DNA of 64,000 nucleotides from Tribonema minus (GCA_017506865.1 JAFCMP010000201.1:868001-932000), one strand, 5' to 3'; numbered from the stretch's first letter, positions 1 through 12,900 are shown. The notes: generated from the sequence alone by a model not told the origin. Numbers and translations: made by a program.

Positions 1-1559
1 TGCCTTACCTTGTGTGTAGGAGATGATGTTGCCTTGCATTTGACTCGCCAGGCTCATCACTCTGCGTTTTGTCACCAGAATGAGCATCTGTGCATCTGAG
101 TGTCACCAGTCAATTTGAATGTATTGTCAATGAGACCTGCGGACCATGCGCGTCTTGAACCGTCACTAATGTTTGCAGTCGACTGTCATGAAGTGCACCA
201 GACAGGAACTCCAACCACTGGCAATAGCTCAGGCTAAAGACCATACTATTAGCCTTTGCAAACAAGCCTTGCAATATGTTTTGCCGCATTGTAATGCTGC
301 CTTGAGAAAGTTTGGTAGGGCATTTGCTGTAAACAGAGTGATGCATCTGCTTTGACTAGCATTCATGCATGTCTGTTGTGTTCATGCCGAGCTTCCATGT
401 ATTGCGTACAAGGAGGCTTTTGCGAGTTGAACCACTCAAACACGGCGCGCCGGAAGTCCCCCACGCTGAACATATGACATTGTCTTGAGCCTGGGCGTAT
501 ATGGAAGTGATCGCTGCAAGGACCATGGGTGCATGCAGTGGCATTCTCGACGATTGCTGCGCGCCACTGTGGACATCAAGTGACTATTGCTGGCCTGGCC
601 CTTGCAAATGCAACTTTTCCCTCCAGGGGCGATCGGCCGACAGTGCGCGCATTCGCATTGGTCTGATTTATTTGAGGTTCCCCCCCTGCACTCCACCGGA
701 GGTACGCCCTCCGCTCCGTAGTTTATTGTTGTTCACAACACAACAACATCATATTGTGTTTCAAACAACACCCAATAAATGTATCGGATGCTAGGCGCTT
801 TTCAAACACGGCCAATGTGCTTGGCGGTTGACTGAGGGGGTCAAGAAAAGGGGGACAGAGGAGATTTCGGCTAAAATTCACTGTCACTGTCTTGACGAAG
901 TGCAGCACAGTGCTGGTGACAGCCGCTGGAAAGGGCACCGCGGCACAATGTGTGCAAAAAAGCAGCAACAATCTGCCGCGTGATGGTGCCACATTCGTCC
1001 GCAACGGTCAGTGCACGTGTCTCTATGGTGTTGTGAAAGCATTTGTGCACCTTGTAAGCCGACATGCACCTCAAGAGCAAGCCAAGCAGCAGGAGCACTC
1101 AGTGTGCCGCTGCCCCCAGCAAGCCTTGCGCGCTGTGCGGCATCCACTCATGCAAGTCACCGGGCATGGTAGGTGCTGAACTGGTAGTGGTGCTGAACAT
1201 CTGCTGATCGCTTGACGGGACTGTCTAGAGGTATGGCATTGCAACTCAGCTGGTAGGGCCCGTAGGAAGATCACATGTGAATAAAGCGGAAACATCATCC
1301 TCAGACTGCTTGAATAAAAAAAAGCAGCACATGCAACCATGATGATAGGTGGATTTCACCCATTTAAAAGTGATGATGTTTACTTGATAATTGTGGGTTA
1401 GCTCTGCCCTTGCGTGTTGTGTCCATCTCGCTGCCTTTCCCTTGCCTGCCCAATTTGGTAACACTCCGCCAGCTCCCATCGAATGGCACGGTTGCCTTCC
1501 AAATCTGCCACGCACTGCACTCTGCGCCTTTAGCGCATTTTGTCACCTTCTGAGCCCAC
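1..1559. other. No gene recognised
   Basis: I see no conserved protein block, RNA gene or convincing exon in this stretch. Short open frames exist on both strands but overlap one another and have no family resemblance. Confidence 0.5.
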
Positions 1560-1876
1560 ATTTGTCTGCTGAAATGTCTTACGCGCCCTGTCGAGAATCT
1601 CAGCAGTCCCAGGCCCCCGCGGTCCTTGACGCCGTTCTTCATCGGAAATAGCACTGGCCAGACCTGCCCTCTCCTTTTCAAGGTGATCGCGGGCGTCGGT
1701 CACCCTTTTCTGCTCTGCAGCCGATTCTTCCTCCATTTCCTTTGCCCATTCAAGGGCGGCAGCGTACGTCTACCAGGCCTCCATTACACTACACCTCCAG
1801 TCATTTACGAGGTTCCGTGAGCGCACTTCGTCGGCACTCATGTCCAGCTGGCGTTGGCAGAGTGCGTTGCAGTGCA
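1560..1876 (-). pseudogene. Interrupted coiled-coil-like reading frame
   Basis: On the minus strand one frame reads through about 100 codons. It starts near KWLHCNALCQRQLDMSADEV, passes VNDWRCSVMEAW, meets a single TAG at about 1770-1772, and continues as TYAAALEWAKEMEEES into a charged Glu/Lys/Arg/Gln-rich helix ending near ILDRARKTFQQTN. Composition is that of a real coiled coil, unlike the surrounding random frames. A possible acceptor AG lies exactly at the stop (exon from 1769) and a possible donor at 1559, so it could also be an exon of 70 codons. I do not recognise the family. It may be a decayed gene, a transposon fragment, or an exon of a gene running in from the right. Confidence 0.3.
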
Positions 1877-3950
1877 GCCACTTGCAGATATATCTGAGAG
1901 AATGCGTTGGCTGTAGGTGGCTCGGCCAAGAATCACGGCGGGCTCAGCTGTAGCAATGATCAGGCAATCGTTGGTATTTACCCGTGCCGCACCATTGTGG
2001 GGGCCTGAGGTGCAGCTAAGCCACGATCTTGACGAGCAACGAGTGAAGGAACTCACCGAGTTCAACTAGGGTTTGAACTAGGGCAGGCAGAGATCTCGGC
2101 AGAGAGCGTCTAAGAAAGCTGCCTAGTGGACGAAGACGAAGAGCATCCCTGGTATTGCTGGCGTTGCACATCCAGAAAGACATAGCCGTCCCATTGTCAA
2201 CAACAGCTGCAGCGACGCACGCCAGCCAGCATGGCGCTTGCATTCGGAGTCGGCAACAACATCCTGGATGTCGGGAGCTGCAGAGCAAAGGGAACAGGGC
2301 TAGGGGCAGAGGGGTTCGAGGCAGGGGGAGAGCCTGACAGCTTCAGCCTGCCCAACGTTAACAACGTGAGTGATCTGAGGTTCCAGTTAGTCCTGTTGAT
2401 GGATTCAATCTTTCGCACTGCTTCAAGCAAGGCGCTTTGCGCACACTGCCCGTTCTTGTCAGCAGGATATATACAATCCTTAAGGCCTGCATCTGGTTTA
2501 AGTGAACATGACAGGATCACTTCCTGTTTCTGCGCGGTAGACCATGTCGGTGAGAGGAGCTGTGCAGAGTTGCTGCTTCGCTTAGATGCAATTGTTGCAG
2601 CGTTGTGAAGCTTCACCTTGTGCTCATGACTACGCTGTATCCCGGAAACCAACAATCCATTCATGTCAGGAGCCAGCTAGTACAAGTGGGAGCACACCTG
2701 TGCATTCATTGCTCGCAAATAAGGCAAAGTCGTGTTGTGCCTGTGCCTTCCATGTTGGGCTTTATTAGCAGCTGTCAAAATGTTACTGGACATCCACGTT
2801 CTGATGATGACAAGTCTTCGATTCTGGAAGCTGTCAAAGACAATAGTCGGCCAGCATTGACAGTTGTTGTGCTAGCCAGATGGTTGGGAGTTGAGTGGCA
2901 CAAACAAACATACTGCAGTGCTTCACGTTGCAGATGCCTTATGGGACGAGGTTGTACTGCGCTCAATGCGTACGTTTCAAAGGTCTGCGGATCGCCATTT
3001 CTTCAAAGTTCATTTACAAGATTGTATATCACCTTAGCTCTCTCTGCAACATGTGAGGCTCCGCCTGGGCGGCTGTTGTGTGCGAACTTCAAGTTACGGT
3101 TAGGGTTGTGAGCCGTAACGCCTATGTTGTTACTGCCCATGGTGCAAGCAGCAATGGCGCTTGAAGACTGCCATTTTCAAAGCTTGCACTTAACGCCATT
3201 CGCTTGCATGAGGGATAGACTATCCTGTTCTACGGCACAACACAAGAAGGATGTGGGTATCTGCCTAGTTGATTGCCTACCAATCGGTGATGTTCCGCTG
3301 ACCTTGACTAAGCTGTGTCGCACCCTCGCTGATGAATATGCCATGTGAGAAAACCTGTGCATCATAGAACTTGTGCAGCATGCTGACGTAGGAGCTCGGT
3401 GGCAACTGCGTGGCACTTGTCAGTGTGCTTGCTGTACTTGCTGGCTTCGGAGCACTGTATCAAATGGGTTGCGCTCTCTGTAGCCTCCCTCCATGTGTTC
3501 GCAAGACATCATTATGGCACGTGTGACACTGACAGCGCAGACATTGGGCGCTTTTTTTTTTTTTTTTTTATATGGCGCCGCTCGACTGTCCGTGTCATGT
3601 TGAAAGGAAGTGGGTACTGTGGACTCAGTTCACTACAGTCAGTCATTACTCTGGGCAAGTCACACGGAGCAGGTGCGCAAGCTGTTCACCAGCTCAACGT
3701 AGCCTGCTTGGTGCTGTATTAAGCCCGCATGCCGTCACAGTTCATACCTCCATATCTTGATCAATGAGATTGAACATGCCTTACATTGCCTTATTATTAC
3801 AGATGATAAAAGAGAATAAATGTGTGTGCGGCGCGGCGCCGCAATCTCATTCTCGTGCCGCTATTCAGGCAGTGCCGGTGCTCTGCCGTCATATAAAAAC
3901 CTGGGCCATGTACCACTCACTGCAGGCCGGCATACCCAACAACGAGCTGG
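1877..3950. other. Spacer or unassigned 5' region
   Basis: The longest frames here (2197-2664 minus, 155 codons; 2605-3111 plus, 168 codons) show no family motif. A poly-T run lies near 3552-3570. The first coding exon of the beta5 proteasome gene that follows may lie somewhere in this stretch, but I could not place it. Confidence 0.4.
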
Positions 3951-4070
3951 CGTGTGAATGGCACGTTCATACTCATAACATCTACAACTTCAGCCCTTCA
4001 TAACCTTTCACGTATCATCACAATGTGTGCTCCTGCATGTGTGTGCTCCTGCACTGTCTCTTGGCTTCAG

Positions 4071-7000
4071 CCCGCGGAATTCTGCCGGACCAACTTCAAG
4101 TGTGGCTATGGCAAGGACAATGAGCAGGCCATTAAGTTCGCCAAGGGTACCACCACGCTTGCATTCAAGGTGAGGGAAGAGGATATGTGTGTGAGGGGCA
4201 GGGTAAGGTCACAGTGCATGCCTTTGCTGCTAGCCGTTTTCCCGTGCCAACATGTGTGCATCGCTTACATGTGGGTGGTTTTGTAGGCTTGCCCTTCCCT
4301 TGTCACTGTCAGCAACCTGATTGCAGACACTGGGGCACCAAGCCATGCTCGAGTAGCTGTTTCGCAACCTGTTTGTTTACAAACAAATGGTATGTATGCT
4401 ATTATGATGCAGTATGCAGCCGCAATGTCTGTCGCTGCTCAGCATCGCTGCATACAACCCCCCCAACACATGCACTCGTGCCCCCCCTGCCGCTGAGCCA
4501 TGTTCTTTCACATGTGAATGATCAACATGTAACCGCAATCTGATCATCAAACACCTGTGTTTTTGTTTCTGTCGTGTGCGCAGTTCAAGGGAGGCATCAT
4601 AGTGTCGGTGGACTCGCGTTCGACAATGGGACCTTACATCGGTGAGTGCATTGGCATACGTACCTAACCCTAACCCTATCCCTGAACTAGCACATGAATG
4701 ATTCTGCCAGTATTACAAGTTTTTGTGCAATTGCTACCATCGGGGGAGGGGACAGTAGTTGGGCCTGTTTTCTGCAGTGTGCTGCTTGAAGAAAGCTCAA
4801 CTTAGGAGGATTGTGTCTGCATCAGCAGAGTTACACGGGTTCGTAATGTACTTTTTCTGTTTCCTTTGAGCTATGAGATCATGGCAGCATGGTCATTTGG
4901 TAATTCCTGCGCTGCAGCATCATCTTGTACGTTGAAGTGCCTTTCAATTGCCGCTCCACACAATGTTGAAACCTGTTCTTGAAGTTGGCGTCCAAGCGTC
5001 ACTTCCATCGTGCACTATCGGGCTTTACCATGATGCCACTGGAAACTGTCACTGCTGAGCATTACTGCCACCCTGTTGTTCGCCACTGCAGCGTCCGGCA
5101 CTGTGAAGAAGGTCATTGAGATCAACCCCTACCTGCTGGGAACAATGGCTGGGGGAGCAGCTGACTGCAGCTTCTGGGAGAGGAACCTTGGCACTCAGGT
5201 ACGTTGCCTTCATGAGCATCAGCTCATTGCTGGGGATTTATACTGGGACGCACACCAAATACATGTTGAATTTGGCGGCTATGGTAGCTGACTGCAGTTT
5301 CTGGGAGAGGAACCTTGGCACCCAGGCACAGCTTTGGCGTTATGTATCAGCTAATCGATGAGGATGGATTTCAGTTTTTATTTTAGTACAGCTTTGCCGT
5401 TGTGAATTAGCTATTCACTCAAAATGAATATTATGATGTACTGGTACAGGGTGCAGCTTGAAGTACGTACATACCCATATGGCCATACGTACATATGCAT
5501 TCGCTGTTGCCATACATACATACGCATTCACTGCATTGTGTGCCGATGTGCTTGCCAGTGTGCGCTTGACAGTGGTCTAACAATTCATTGCGCTTGGGGT
5601 TAGGTTTCGAGAAAGGGTTACGGCGAGGTCTCAAAGCTCACAGTTGCGCCAGGAGGTGATTGGCAGAGGCATACAAGGTCATGATCATCATTGATGACCA
5701 TCGCTATTGTCGTGTAGGTCATCATGCACCATCATGCCTTGTGTGCATGTCATGCTTCCCAGTGCAGGCTCGGCAATCAACTATCACACACTGTTACTGC
5801 ACTGCCTGCTGAAAACCCTCACAGCAGCACATAGAATACCCACAAGCGCTGAGATTATAGGTGCTTTCTATTGACGTGCCTTTTTGTTGTTGCTGCAGTG
5901 CCGCATGTACGAGCTGCGGAACAAGGAGCGCATCTCGGTGGCCGCTGCTAGCAAGCTGTTGGCCAACACCATGCTGCAGGTATGTGGTTGTATGTGCCTG
6001 GAACCTCGTTCAATCTCACTACCGTGCTGCATGCAACAACTTCTCGAGTAATTGCCAGCATGTCAAATTTGCAGATCTGCCCTGCGGCATTCGGCTCCGT
6101 TCACTGTTCATGTACTTTAATGTATGTAGACTACGTTTTTGCTGCGCCGCGTCAGACATGTCACGTGACAATTAGAAGTGGTGGTGAACCCGACGCGTCA
6201 AGCAGTTTCACCACCTTGTCGCAGGCGACACTGGCGCTAGTTGTGCTGCAAGAAGTACTTCCGTGGTACACTGATATTTGATATTGGATTTGTCTGTAAA
6301 CGCGTGCCATATGGCAAGTGTGCGCATCAACGAGTATAAAGGCTTAGCGCGCAGCATGTATTGCCCCAAAGAAATGCACACAGCATGTATTCTGCAATCA
6401 CCATTACGATGATCGACATGTACGAGCAAGAGCATATGCACGCATGCGTTTCATTACGTTGAGCAATGCCATCTACATTCTTCAATGCCGCAAACTGTGA
6501 CGTGCCTCTGACGTCTGTGCTTTTGCTTGCTCATTGGAATGCTGCAGTACCGCGGGTACGGCCTTTCCATGGGCACCATGGTCGCAGGCTGGGACAAGAC
6601 TGGACCGCAGGTATGTATGTATGCAACTTCAACTCTTGCACTGGCACTAGAACACTGTGACTGATGTGTGCAACTTCAACTCTTGCACCGGCAGTTGCAT
6701 GCAAAGAACACTCGTGGTTGCTCAAGGCCTGGCATGACAAAGTTAGCAGTACTGCAGGCAAGCGTCCATCTCTTCAAGGTATTTCAAAGTTAAATTATAC
6801 CTACAGGTTAGATAGCAGCCTGTGCCCGCAATGTTGTTGTATGCAATGCGGGCTGCATACATTCGTATTTCGCGTGCGCATGTGTTTCACAGCTGCATCA
6901 TATGGATCATGATGATGCAACGCTGCTATGATGCTTATATACCTATATTGTGCTTGTGTATGTGCTCTACCGCTGCACCATATGGATGATGATGCTGCGC

Positions 7001-9204
7001 ATTCAGCATGCTTTCATGTTGTGTTGTGGTGTTGTGTGCTCTGCAGCTGTATTGTGTTGATGACAGCGCCCATAAACCTGTGATGTGCTCGTGCCTGTGG
7101 TGTACAGCTGTACTAAGTCCATGACGATGATGCAACCTGGCTGATCCAGCATTCAGTACTCATGAATATGTGCCATCCTCGTGTGTCCTTGACAGCTGTA
7201 CTACATGAATGAGGATGCAACGCCGCTGATATAGTCCTCATAATATGTGCCATTGTCGTGTTTTCTTGACAGCTGTACTATGTGGACGATGATGCAACGC
7301 GGCTGCACAGCCACATGTTCTCCGTGGGGTCTGGGTCCACCTACGCCTACGGTGTGCTGGACACATACTACAAGTGAGTAGTAATTAATAATACACTTGT
7401 GATTTGTGTCAGTGTAGTTCTACACCGTTGATATTGGCAGCGTTGCCATGTGTGCTTCTTGGTCAGTGTGCTGGACACACACTTCAAGTGGACAGTGTTA
7501 AGTATTTGCAAGTCCACATGCGCCTATGGTGTTTTAACGTACTACAAGTGAGTAGACTTGTCACTTCATGAATGGATAGACATGTCATGCTTGTACCTCA
7601 GAAGTATATGGTTTGTGTACACTAGCAGTCTCGATGGCGTTACCATGTGTGCTTACTCGTTGAGCACTGTGCACCATGGGGGGAGGGCTGCACACTCACA
7701 CGCACTGTGAGCATACAGCTGCAAAGCGCATCCAAGCCTTGGTATTGTTCGCTTTGGCAGGGCTCTGCCAAAGAGAACAGTAGGCGACTTTTTAGCTCAA
7801 CGGACTTCTTGTACAGCGCTACATAGTTGCCGCTGAGTTTGCGTTCGGATGTCCATTTGACAAATGCGTTGCTCTGATCATCCTGACTGAACTTGACTGA
7901 ACCTCGCTGGCGCACCGCACTTGTATAATACTTGGACTTGCTGCTTCTCAACTCGCTGTTGCCACCTGGCTTATGTAGACGCCAGCAGCCGTGGCCTCCA
8001 CAATGACTGCTTCAAGCAATCACATTACATTGGTAATAATGAAGGAGCGCTCACAGTGACAGTTGTGGTCTTGACCTCAATCATTTGTTGCATAGGACAA
8101 TCGCCTCATGTTGTTGAGGAGGGATCTCCTGCACTTTTATCACTAAGGCAGGTTTGTATTTGTCCAATCTAGCGGTCACATCAATGCGGATGCTGCATTT
8201 TTTTTTTGCTGCAGACACGACATGACGGATGAGGAGGCCATTGACCTCACCGTTACTGTTTGAGCTGTATCCCTCAAATGTTTGCTGCACAGAACAATCA
8301 ATTTGTGTCGTTAGGAGACATCACCTGCACTCTAGTGCTACGTCAGATGCGATGTCCATTCAGCAGTTGCCTGAAAGCAAGTGCTGCATTTTAATTGGCT
8401 GCAGACATGACATGACAGATGAGGAGGCCATCGACCTCACAGTAAAACTGTGTCCCTCAATTGTTCGCTGCACAGAACAATCAATCTGTGTTGTCAAGGA
8501 GACGTCACCTGCACTCTAATACCACGTCTCCAGTGGTCAACTCAAAGTGCATGCTGCATTTTGATTGGCTGCAGACACGACATGACGGATGAGGAGGCTA
8601 TTGACCTGGGGCAACGTGCCATCTACCACGCCACACACCGCGACGCCTACAGTGGTGGCATCAACAACGTCTACCTGGTAAGCGATCTTACTCATGATGC
8701 GTGTGCAGGTGTTGTTGATTCGATGCATCTCGGGACCTTGCGACAGAGTATGACATGGAGTATCAACAAGCATTGGGACGCGTTGCATCGACAACACCTG
8801 GGCTCACAATGAGTCAAGTTCGATCTGGTGCCATTGCTATGTGCTGCCACGCACACCTACAGAGGCATGTTGGACATTCTCTTGCTCTTGGCCGCCGTCA
8901 CTGCTGCAACAGATCGTTCGTGGCTGTGTAGATAGAGCTGACCTGGTTGTGTCAGAGTTATTGAGCTCTGACGAGGCCACACCTTTTTTGAGCCTAGCAC
9001 CTTGCTGTGCTTGACACAATAAAGCGCTTGCACACGCTGGCATAGTTTCTGTGGCCGTGTCCTTTATCAACATATCTTGACAGTTCAAGCGGTGCATTCT
9101 GCTGCCATGCCCTTCAGGTCAAGCCCACTGGCTGGATTAAGGTGGCAGCGGTGGATGTGATGGAGCTCCATGACAAGTACGCGGCAGAGAAGACGGAGGG
9201 TTAA
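4071..9204 (+). CDS. PSMB5: 20S proteasome subunit beta type-5
   Basis: This is the chymotrypsin-like catalytic subunit of the 20S proteasome core. Exons: 4071-4169, 4584-4641, 5092-5198, 5899-5979, 6548-6610, 7273-7373, 8575-8677, 9118-9204; all borders are AG/GT and phases agree (0,1,0,0,0,2,0). The propeptide end and active-site threonine read [10 protein letters not shown], with Thr1 at codon 4149. Then come [13 protein letters not shown] (Asp17), [20 protein letters not shown] (Lys33, Met45), [70 protein letters not shown] and [11 protein letters not shown] (the Asp166/Ser169 region). The mature part is about 207 residues, normal for beta5. The extreme N-terminus is unresolved: the frame stays open back to an ATG at 4023, but that stretch is Cys-rich and looks intronic, so an upstream exon is likely. 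Introns 3, 5 and 6 are full of partial exon copies. Confidence 0.95.
5286..5325 (+). repeat. Intronic copy of the 3' end of PSMB5 exon 3
   Basis: This 40-bp block repeats the last 40 bases of exon 3 (5159-5198), including GCTGACTGCAG and TGGGAGAGGAACCTTGGCAC, with a few substitutions. The donor GT of the true exon is GC in the copy, so it should not splice. Confidence 0.85.
6889..7272 (+). repeat. Tandem array of PSMB5 exon 6 acceptor copies
   Basis: Six units spaced about 60-90 bp apart start near 6889, 6969, 7041, 7103, 7191 and 7269; the last is the real acceptor. Most carry an acceptor-like CAG followed by a variant of CTGTACTATGTGGACGATG and then ATGCAACG. Copies 4 and 5 keep CAG/CTGTACTA but run into stop codons (TAA, TAG) within a few codons, so use of those acceptors would truncate the protein. 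Confidence 0.85.
7462..7556 (+). repeat. Copies of the PSMB5 exon 6 3' end and donor
   Basis: Downstream of the real exon end (7373) are two further copies. One near 7468 reads GTGCTGGACACACACTTCAA and has a weak donor. One near 7511-7555 preserves a decayed CCTATGGTG...TACTACAA followed by the same donor GTGAGTAG as the true exon. The second has an in-frame stop from GTTTTAA. Confidence 0.8.
8212..8450 (+). repeat. Two decayed copies of the PSMB5 exon 7 5' end
   Basis: Copies at 8212-8250 and 8402-8440 repeat the acceptor CTGCAG and the exon start encoding [11 protein letters not shown]; the functional exon follows at 8575. Spacing is about 190 and 170 bp. After about 12 codons each copy diverges and loses the rest of the exon. 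The first reaches a TGA within a few codons. Confidence 0.88.
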
Positions 9205-9273
9205 GTCGGCTGTATCTGGCTAAAGTCGGCTGCGTCCGGCTAAAGTCGGCTGTGTCCGGCCAAAGGGGGCTGC
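9200..9273 (+). repeat. 20-bp tandem repeat over the PSMB5 stop codon and 3' UTR
   Basis: About four copies of a 20-bp unit with the core TAAAGTCGGCTGTGTCCGGC begin at the stop codon. The first unit supplies the TAA stop. The last is degenerate (CAAAGGGGGCTGC). Confidence 0.8.
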
Positions 9274-9274
9274 T

Positions 9275-9952
9275 TGTGAACATAGCCGACCACAGCCGCA
9301 GCAACGCACTTGAACTTGCTGATCTGCACAAAAAAAAAGTGCTCTTCAACTCTCCGATCTGCACTCTGATCCTAGCAAGAACATGCCGCAACAGCAGCAC
9401 TCGCGCATGCTGCCGAAGCCGGTGTAGCCTCCTCTGTTGGGGCTGGTGTGCCTGCGTGGTGCTACTGGTCTATCGCCAGTCATTTGTGTGGCAGTGACCA
9501 GCGCCGCCGTTGCATTGCACGATGAATACACGTTTTCCTGTCACAGGTGTGTGTAGCCCTCTGTGCTGCTGCGTGCTTCAACTGCTTGCCAGACATGTAC
9601 AGATCTGCTGGCAACAGGCATGTTTTGAAAGGTTGACAAGTGCGGAACCAGAGGCTGTTGTATGCTGCGGCAAGCTCGCCGATTTTCCAGCATGTGGGGT
9701 TGTGCTACACACTTGGCATCATAGTGCTTGAGAGGTAGCTACAATAACCATGTAGGCAGCATCATAGCGTCATATGACATGAAACTTGGTGCAGCATGCG
9801 CAAATGTCAAAGTGCTGACATGTGCTTCAGAGTTGACGCATGCACACGTATGCAGATGGGCCTCGGTTCAGCGCAGTTAGAAGTGTGACAAACGTGCATT
9901 GTGACAAAAGCAACCTATGTACAGCTGTATTGCTTCAAATACGTGGCTTGAG
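9275..9952. other. Convergent spacer between PSMB5 and RABGGTA
   Basis: The two flanking genes converge here, so this should hold both 3' ends. I see no gene or obvious poly(A) signal. Confidence 0.5.
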
Positions 9953-12900
9953 TCACTGCAGCAGGCTGTCATAGTAACTCTTGTGCATGGGATCAACATC
10001 AACAAGTGTGGTCACCAGAGAGCGTGCTTCCGCCATCAACTCCACTCCCTGCGAGGCGGTGACACGAAAACGACAAAACATCATCGTGAGGTTATTCACG
10101 TCACAGAATCCGTTTGACACAAGCCTGAGTTGACCCGCACGAAACTCCATGTGCAAACCCAGACGAAGACGCCGAATGTTGAAGTTCAATGCGCTCGCAA
10201 AACTGGGTATCGTCCGCTGCCACAAACCACCCTCCAACACCATTTCCAGAGGATGAAAACCATGGCCTTGGGCATTTGCGCGCCGCAAGAGTAAGTGAGT
10301 TGTGTCAACCAGGAAGCCATGCTGAATGCAGGCAACAGCAGTGTACAAGTATGCTCATGCGCTGACAACGTCATGTGCACATGGCAAAGCCAACGTCATG
10401 CGCATTTCCGGCAATGCACTTGCTGACAAGAAACCAGCGCATCGTCAACTTGCCTCCGTGTCTTGTGCCGTACGAGCGAGAGCGCACAGCAGGTGGTGGA
10501 GAGTCACCAGTGCCCACTTGCACCGCTCTTCAACAAAAAGTAGTTCGCGGATGCAATCCACCTGTGTCAGTACAGCACAGTGATACGCCAAGGTGTTGAC
10601 TGATGAGAAAATGGGGTCACAATGGCCGAGTGTAAAATGGCTCATGTACAGCACACGTTTGGAAATCTCAAGTGCATTTAGCATGGTCACCGCTGCTGTC
10701 CACCCAACATGACATTTCAACGCATCAGCACGACATGGCGCCTTTGGCAAGATTGAGGCGCTTGTTTAATACAGGATATATATCCACATGGCATAGCTAC
10801 ATGCTCTGCGCTGTGTAGGGTATATGCGCCAACAGCAGGATGCTTTGCTGAGCACATGGAAGTACTGGGTATGGCAAAAACATGGTCTAGCTTGAGAGCA
10901 TGAAAGTAGGCCGCAATGCTTGGATGTACACCAGCAACAGCAGCTCAGGGTGGCTTGCAACTGCACTTCATGCTACCTGCCTCTACTGCAAGGGTTTTCA
11001 ACCTTCCAACTTCAAATGCTGACGCACCTCTTTCTGCAACAGCTCGGGGTACTTGTCGTGATGTTCAGTCCCATGCAACGCCTCCGCTGCCCACCCCACC
11101 AGGAAACGGTGGTACCACCATGCACTCTGATCATCTGGCTCAGTAAAGAAGGCCTGATGGCAGCCAGCAACGCAACGAGAACAAAATGTAGCAAGTCACC
11201 AGCATCGGGCTGTGGAATAAAGACTGCATCAGCTGCAGCAATACTGGAAAGCAGAGAGTACAAATGGACTTGAGATCTTGCGTGTATAACTTGTGATGCA
11301 CCACAGGTGGTGAGGCCACATATGTCAGGCCGCATACACTTACATAGGACATAATGTACACAAGTAACTGATATGGGACATGATGTGCAGAGGCAACTTG
11401 TCATACTTTCTTCAGGAGTGTGCATGTACTTCGAAGTATATAAGGAACGCATGCATGCGTGCGTGTACGCATGTAGGCACGCCTGGAGGTACAGTTCTGC
11501 GGGCGATCTTGTTGTCTATTCAGATCAATGCAAGCACGTGTGTGCATCAAATGATAACTGAGCACTGATGCGTATGCGTGCTCGGTTTCCTTCTTTGCTT
11601 GCGAATGCAAGTCGAGGACTGACCTGATGCACCATTTCTTTTGTGCCTACTTGAGGCGATTGTGCGCGCACAGATGCATTTGCGCATACATATACAACGA
11701 ATACAGGTATAAGCATATACTTCAAAGTATACGAGTATGCAGATATGATATCTAAAGACGTGTGTGCTTATGCACGCGCAATCTATTTGTCGACGTCACT
11801 GTTTACACGTGAGCTGAGCGTTGAGCACTGACCTGATGCACCATTTCCAGCTCCTGCTCCACCAGGGTCAACACGCCCCCCGCACCCCTGGCCTCAGCAA
11901 CCGCTGGCAGCAGTTTGCTGCGGTAGTGGAATGCACTGTAGTTGCTGCAAGAGGAAGGCCGCATGCAGGAACAGACACAAATTAAACAAAGATATCACAA
12001 ATACTTGAGAGTTGAAGTCCAGTGTTGTGGCCATTGGCAAACATCAACATGACGTGATTACAAGCACAGCCAATGCTTTTTGAAGGGCAAGGTACAATCT
12101 GAGTAACCTGATGTTTCTAGGCCTCTCAGGAACCAGTTTTGGGGCCCATATGAAACAATCACTGATTCACATGATGTGGTTTCCAAAATCTTGAAGATTT
12201 TAACAACTGCCTGCTTCAGAAGCACTAAACAACCATGCAACATCCTTCGTCCATGCTTGGTTCATGCTTTATCAGAAATACACAGGCGAGTCAATGCACA
12301 TGTTCAAAAAGCAATAGGCATGCACAGAGCTTCTAACCATTGGCCTGTGCTACAAGCAGCGTCAATTTTGTGGCCAGGTGGTCATAGTGCTTTTATAAAC
12401 TGTGCAATACCACAAACAAGGCGTAAATGAGGTCTTCACATCCTATCCTGCTGGGAAAAACTGTAAGCATTTTTTGCAATTTCAAAGCGCTGCACAGCTA
12501 TGAATGCCGACCATGAGACTGCTACTGGTTGAAAACTGCTTCGCAGGATATACGGTCACCAGCGCACAACCGAAAGCCAATGCGTTGAGAGTCTAGGTGT
12601 TGAGTCATGACTCGTGCGTCATGAGAGTCTCGAGATCGACTCATGACGGAGCAACGTCAATCAAAGGGTTGGCTGCTCATTGTGCATGTGCAGTGCAGAT
12701 TTCAAGGGTGCTGATGAGCACTGACCTGAAGTTTTCCAGAATTTTCTCCGTGGTGAATGCGAAATCCTCCTCTGCAGATAAGCCCGCCTGCTCAACAACC
12801 CACCCACGGTACGCCCAGCAGTGGAAATTTCTGCTGTCAAGCAGCAGAAACTGCAGACAGAGGTGACATACATACATACACGTCAGCCTTTGAAGGTAAG

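Noticed and set aside
2197..2664. 155-codon minus-strand open frame
   Set aside because: No family resemblance; antisense to another open frame of similar length, so neither is supported.
2605..3111. 168-codon plus-strand open frame
   Set aside because: No domain, no codon or composition signal beyond chance, and it overlaps a 155-codon minus-strand frame nearby.
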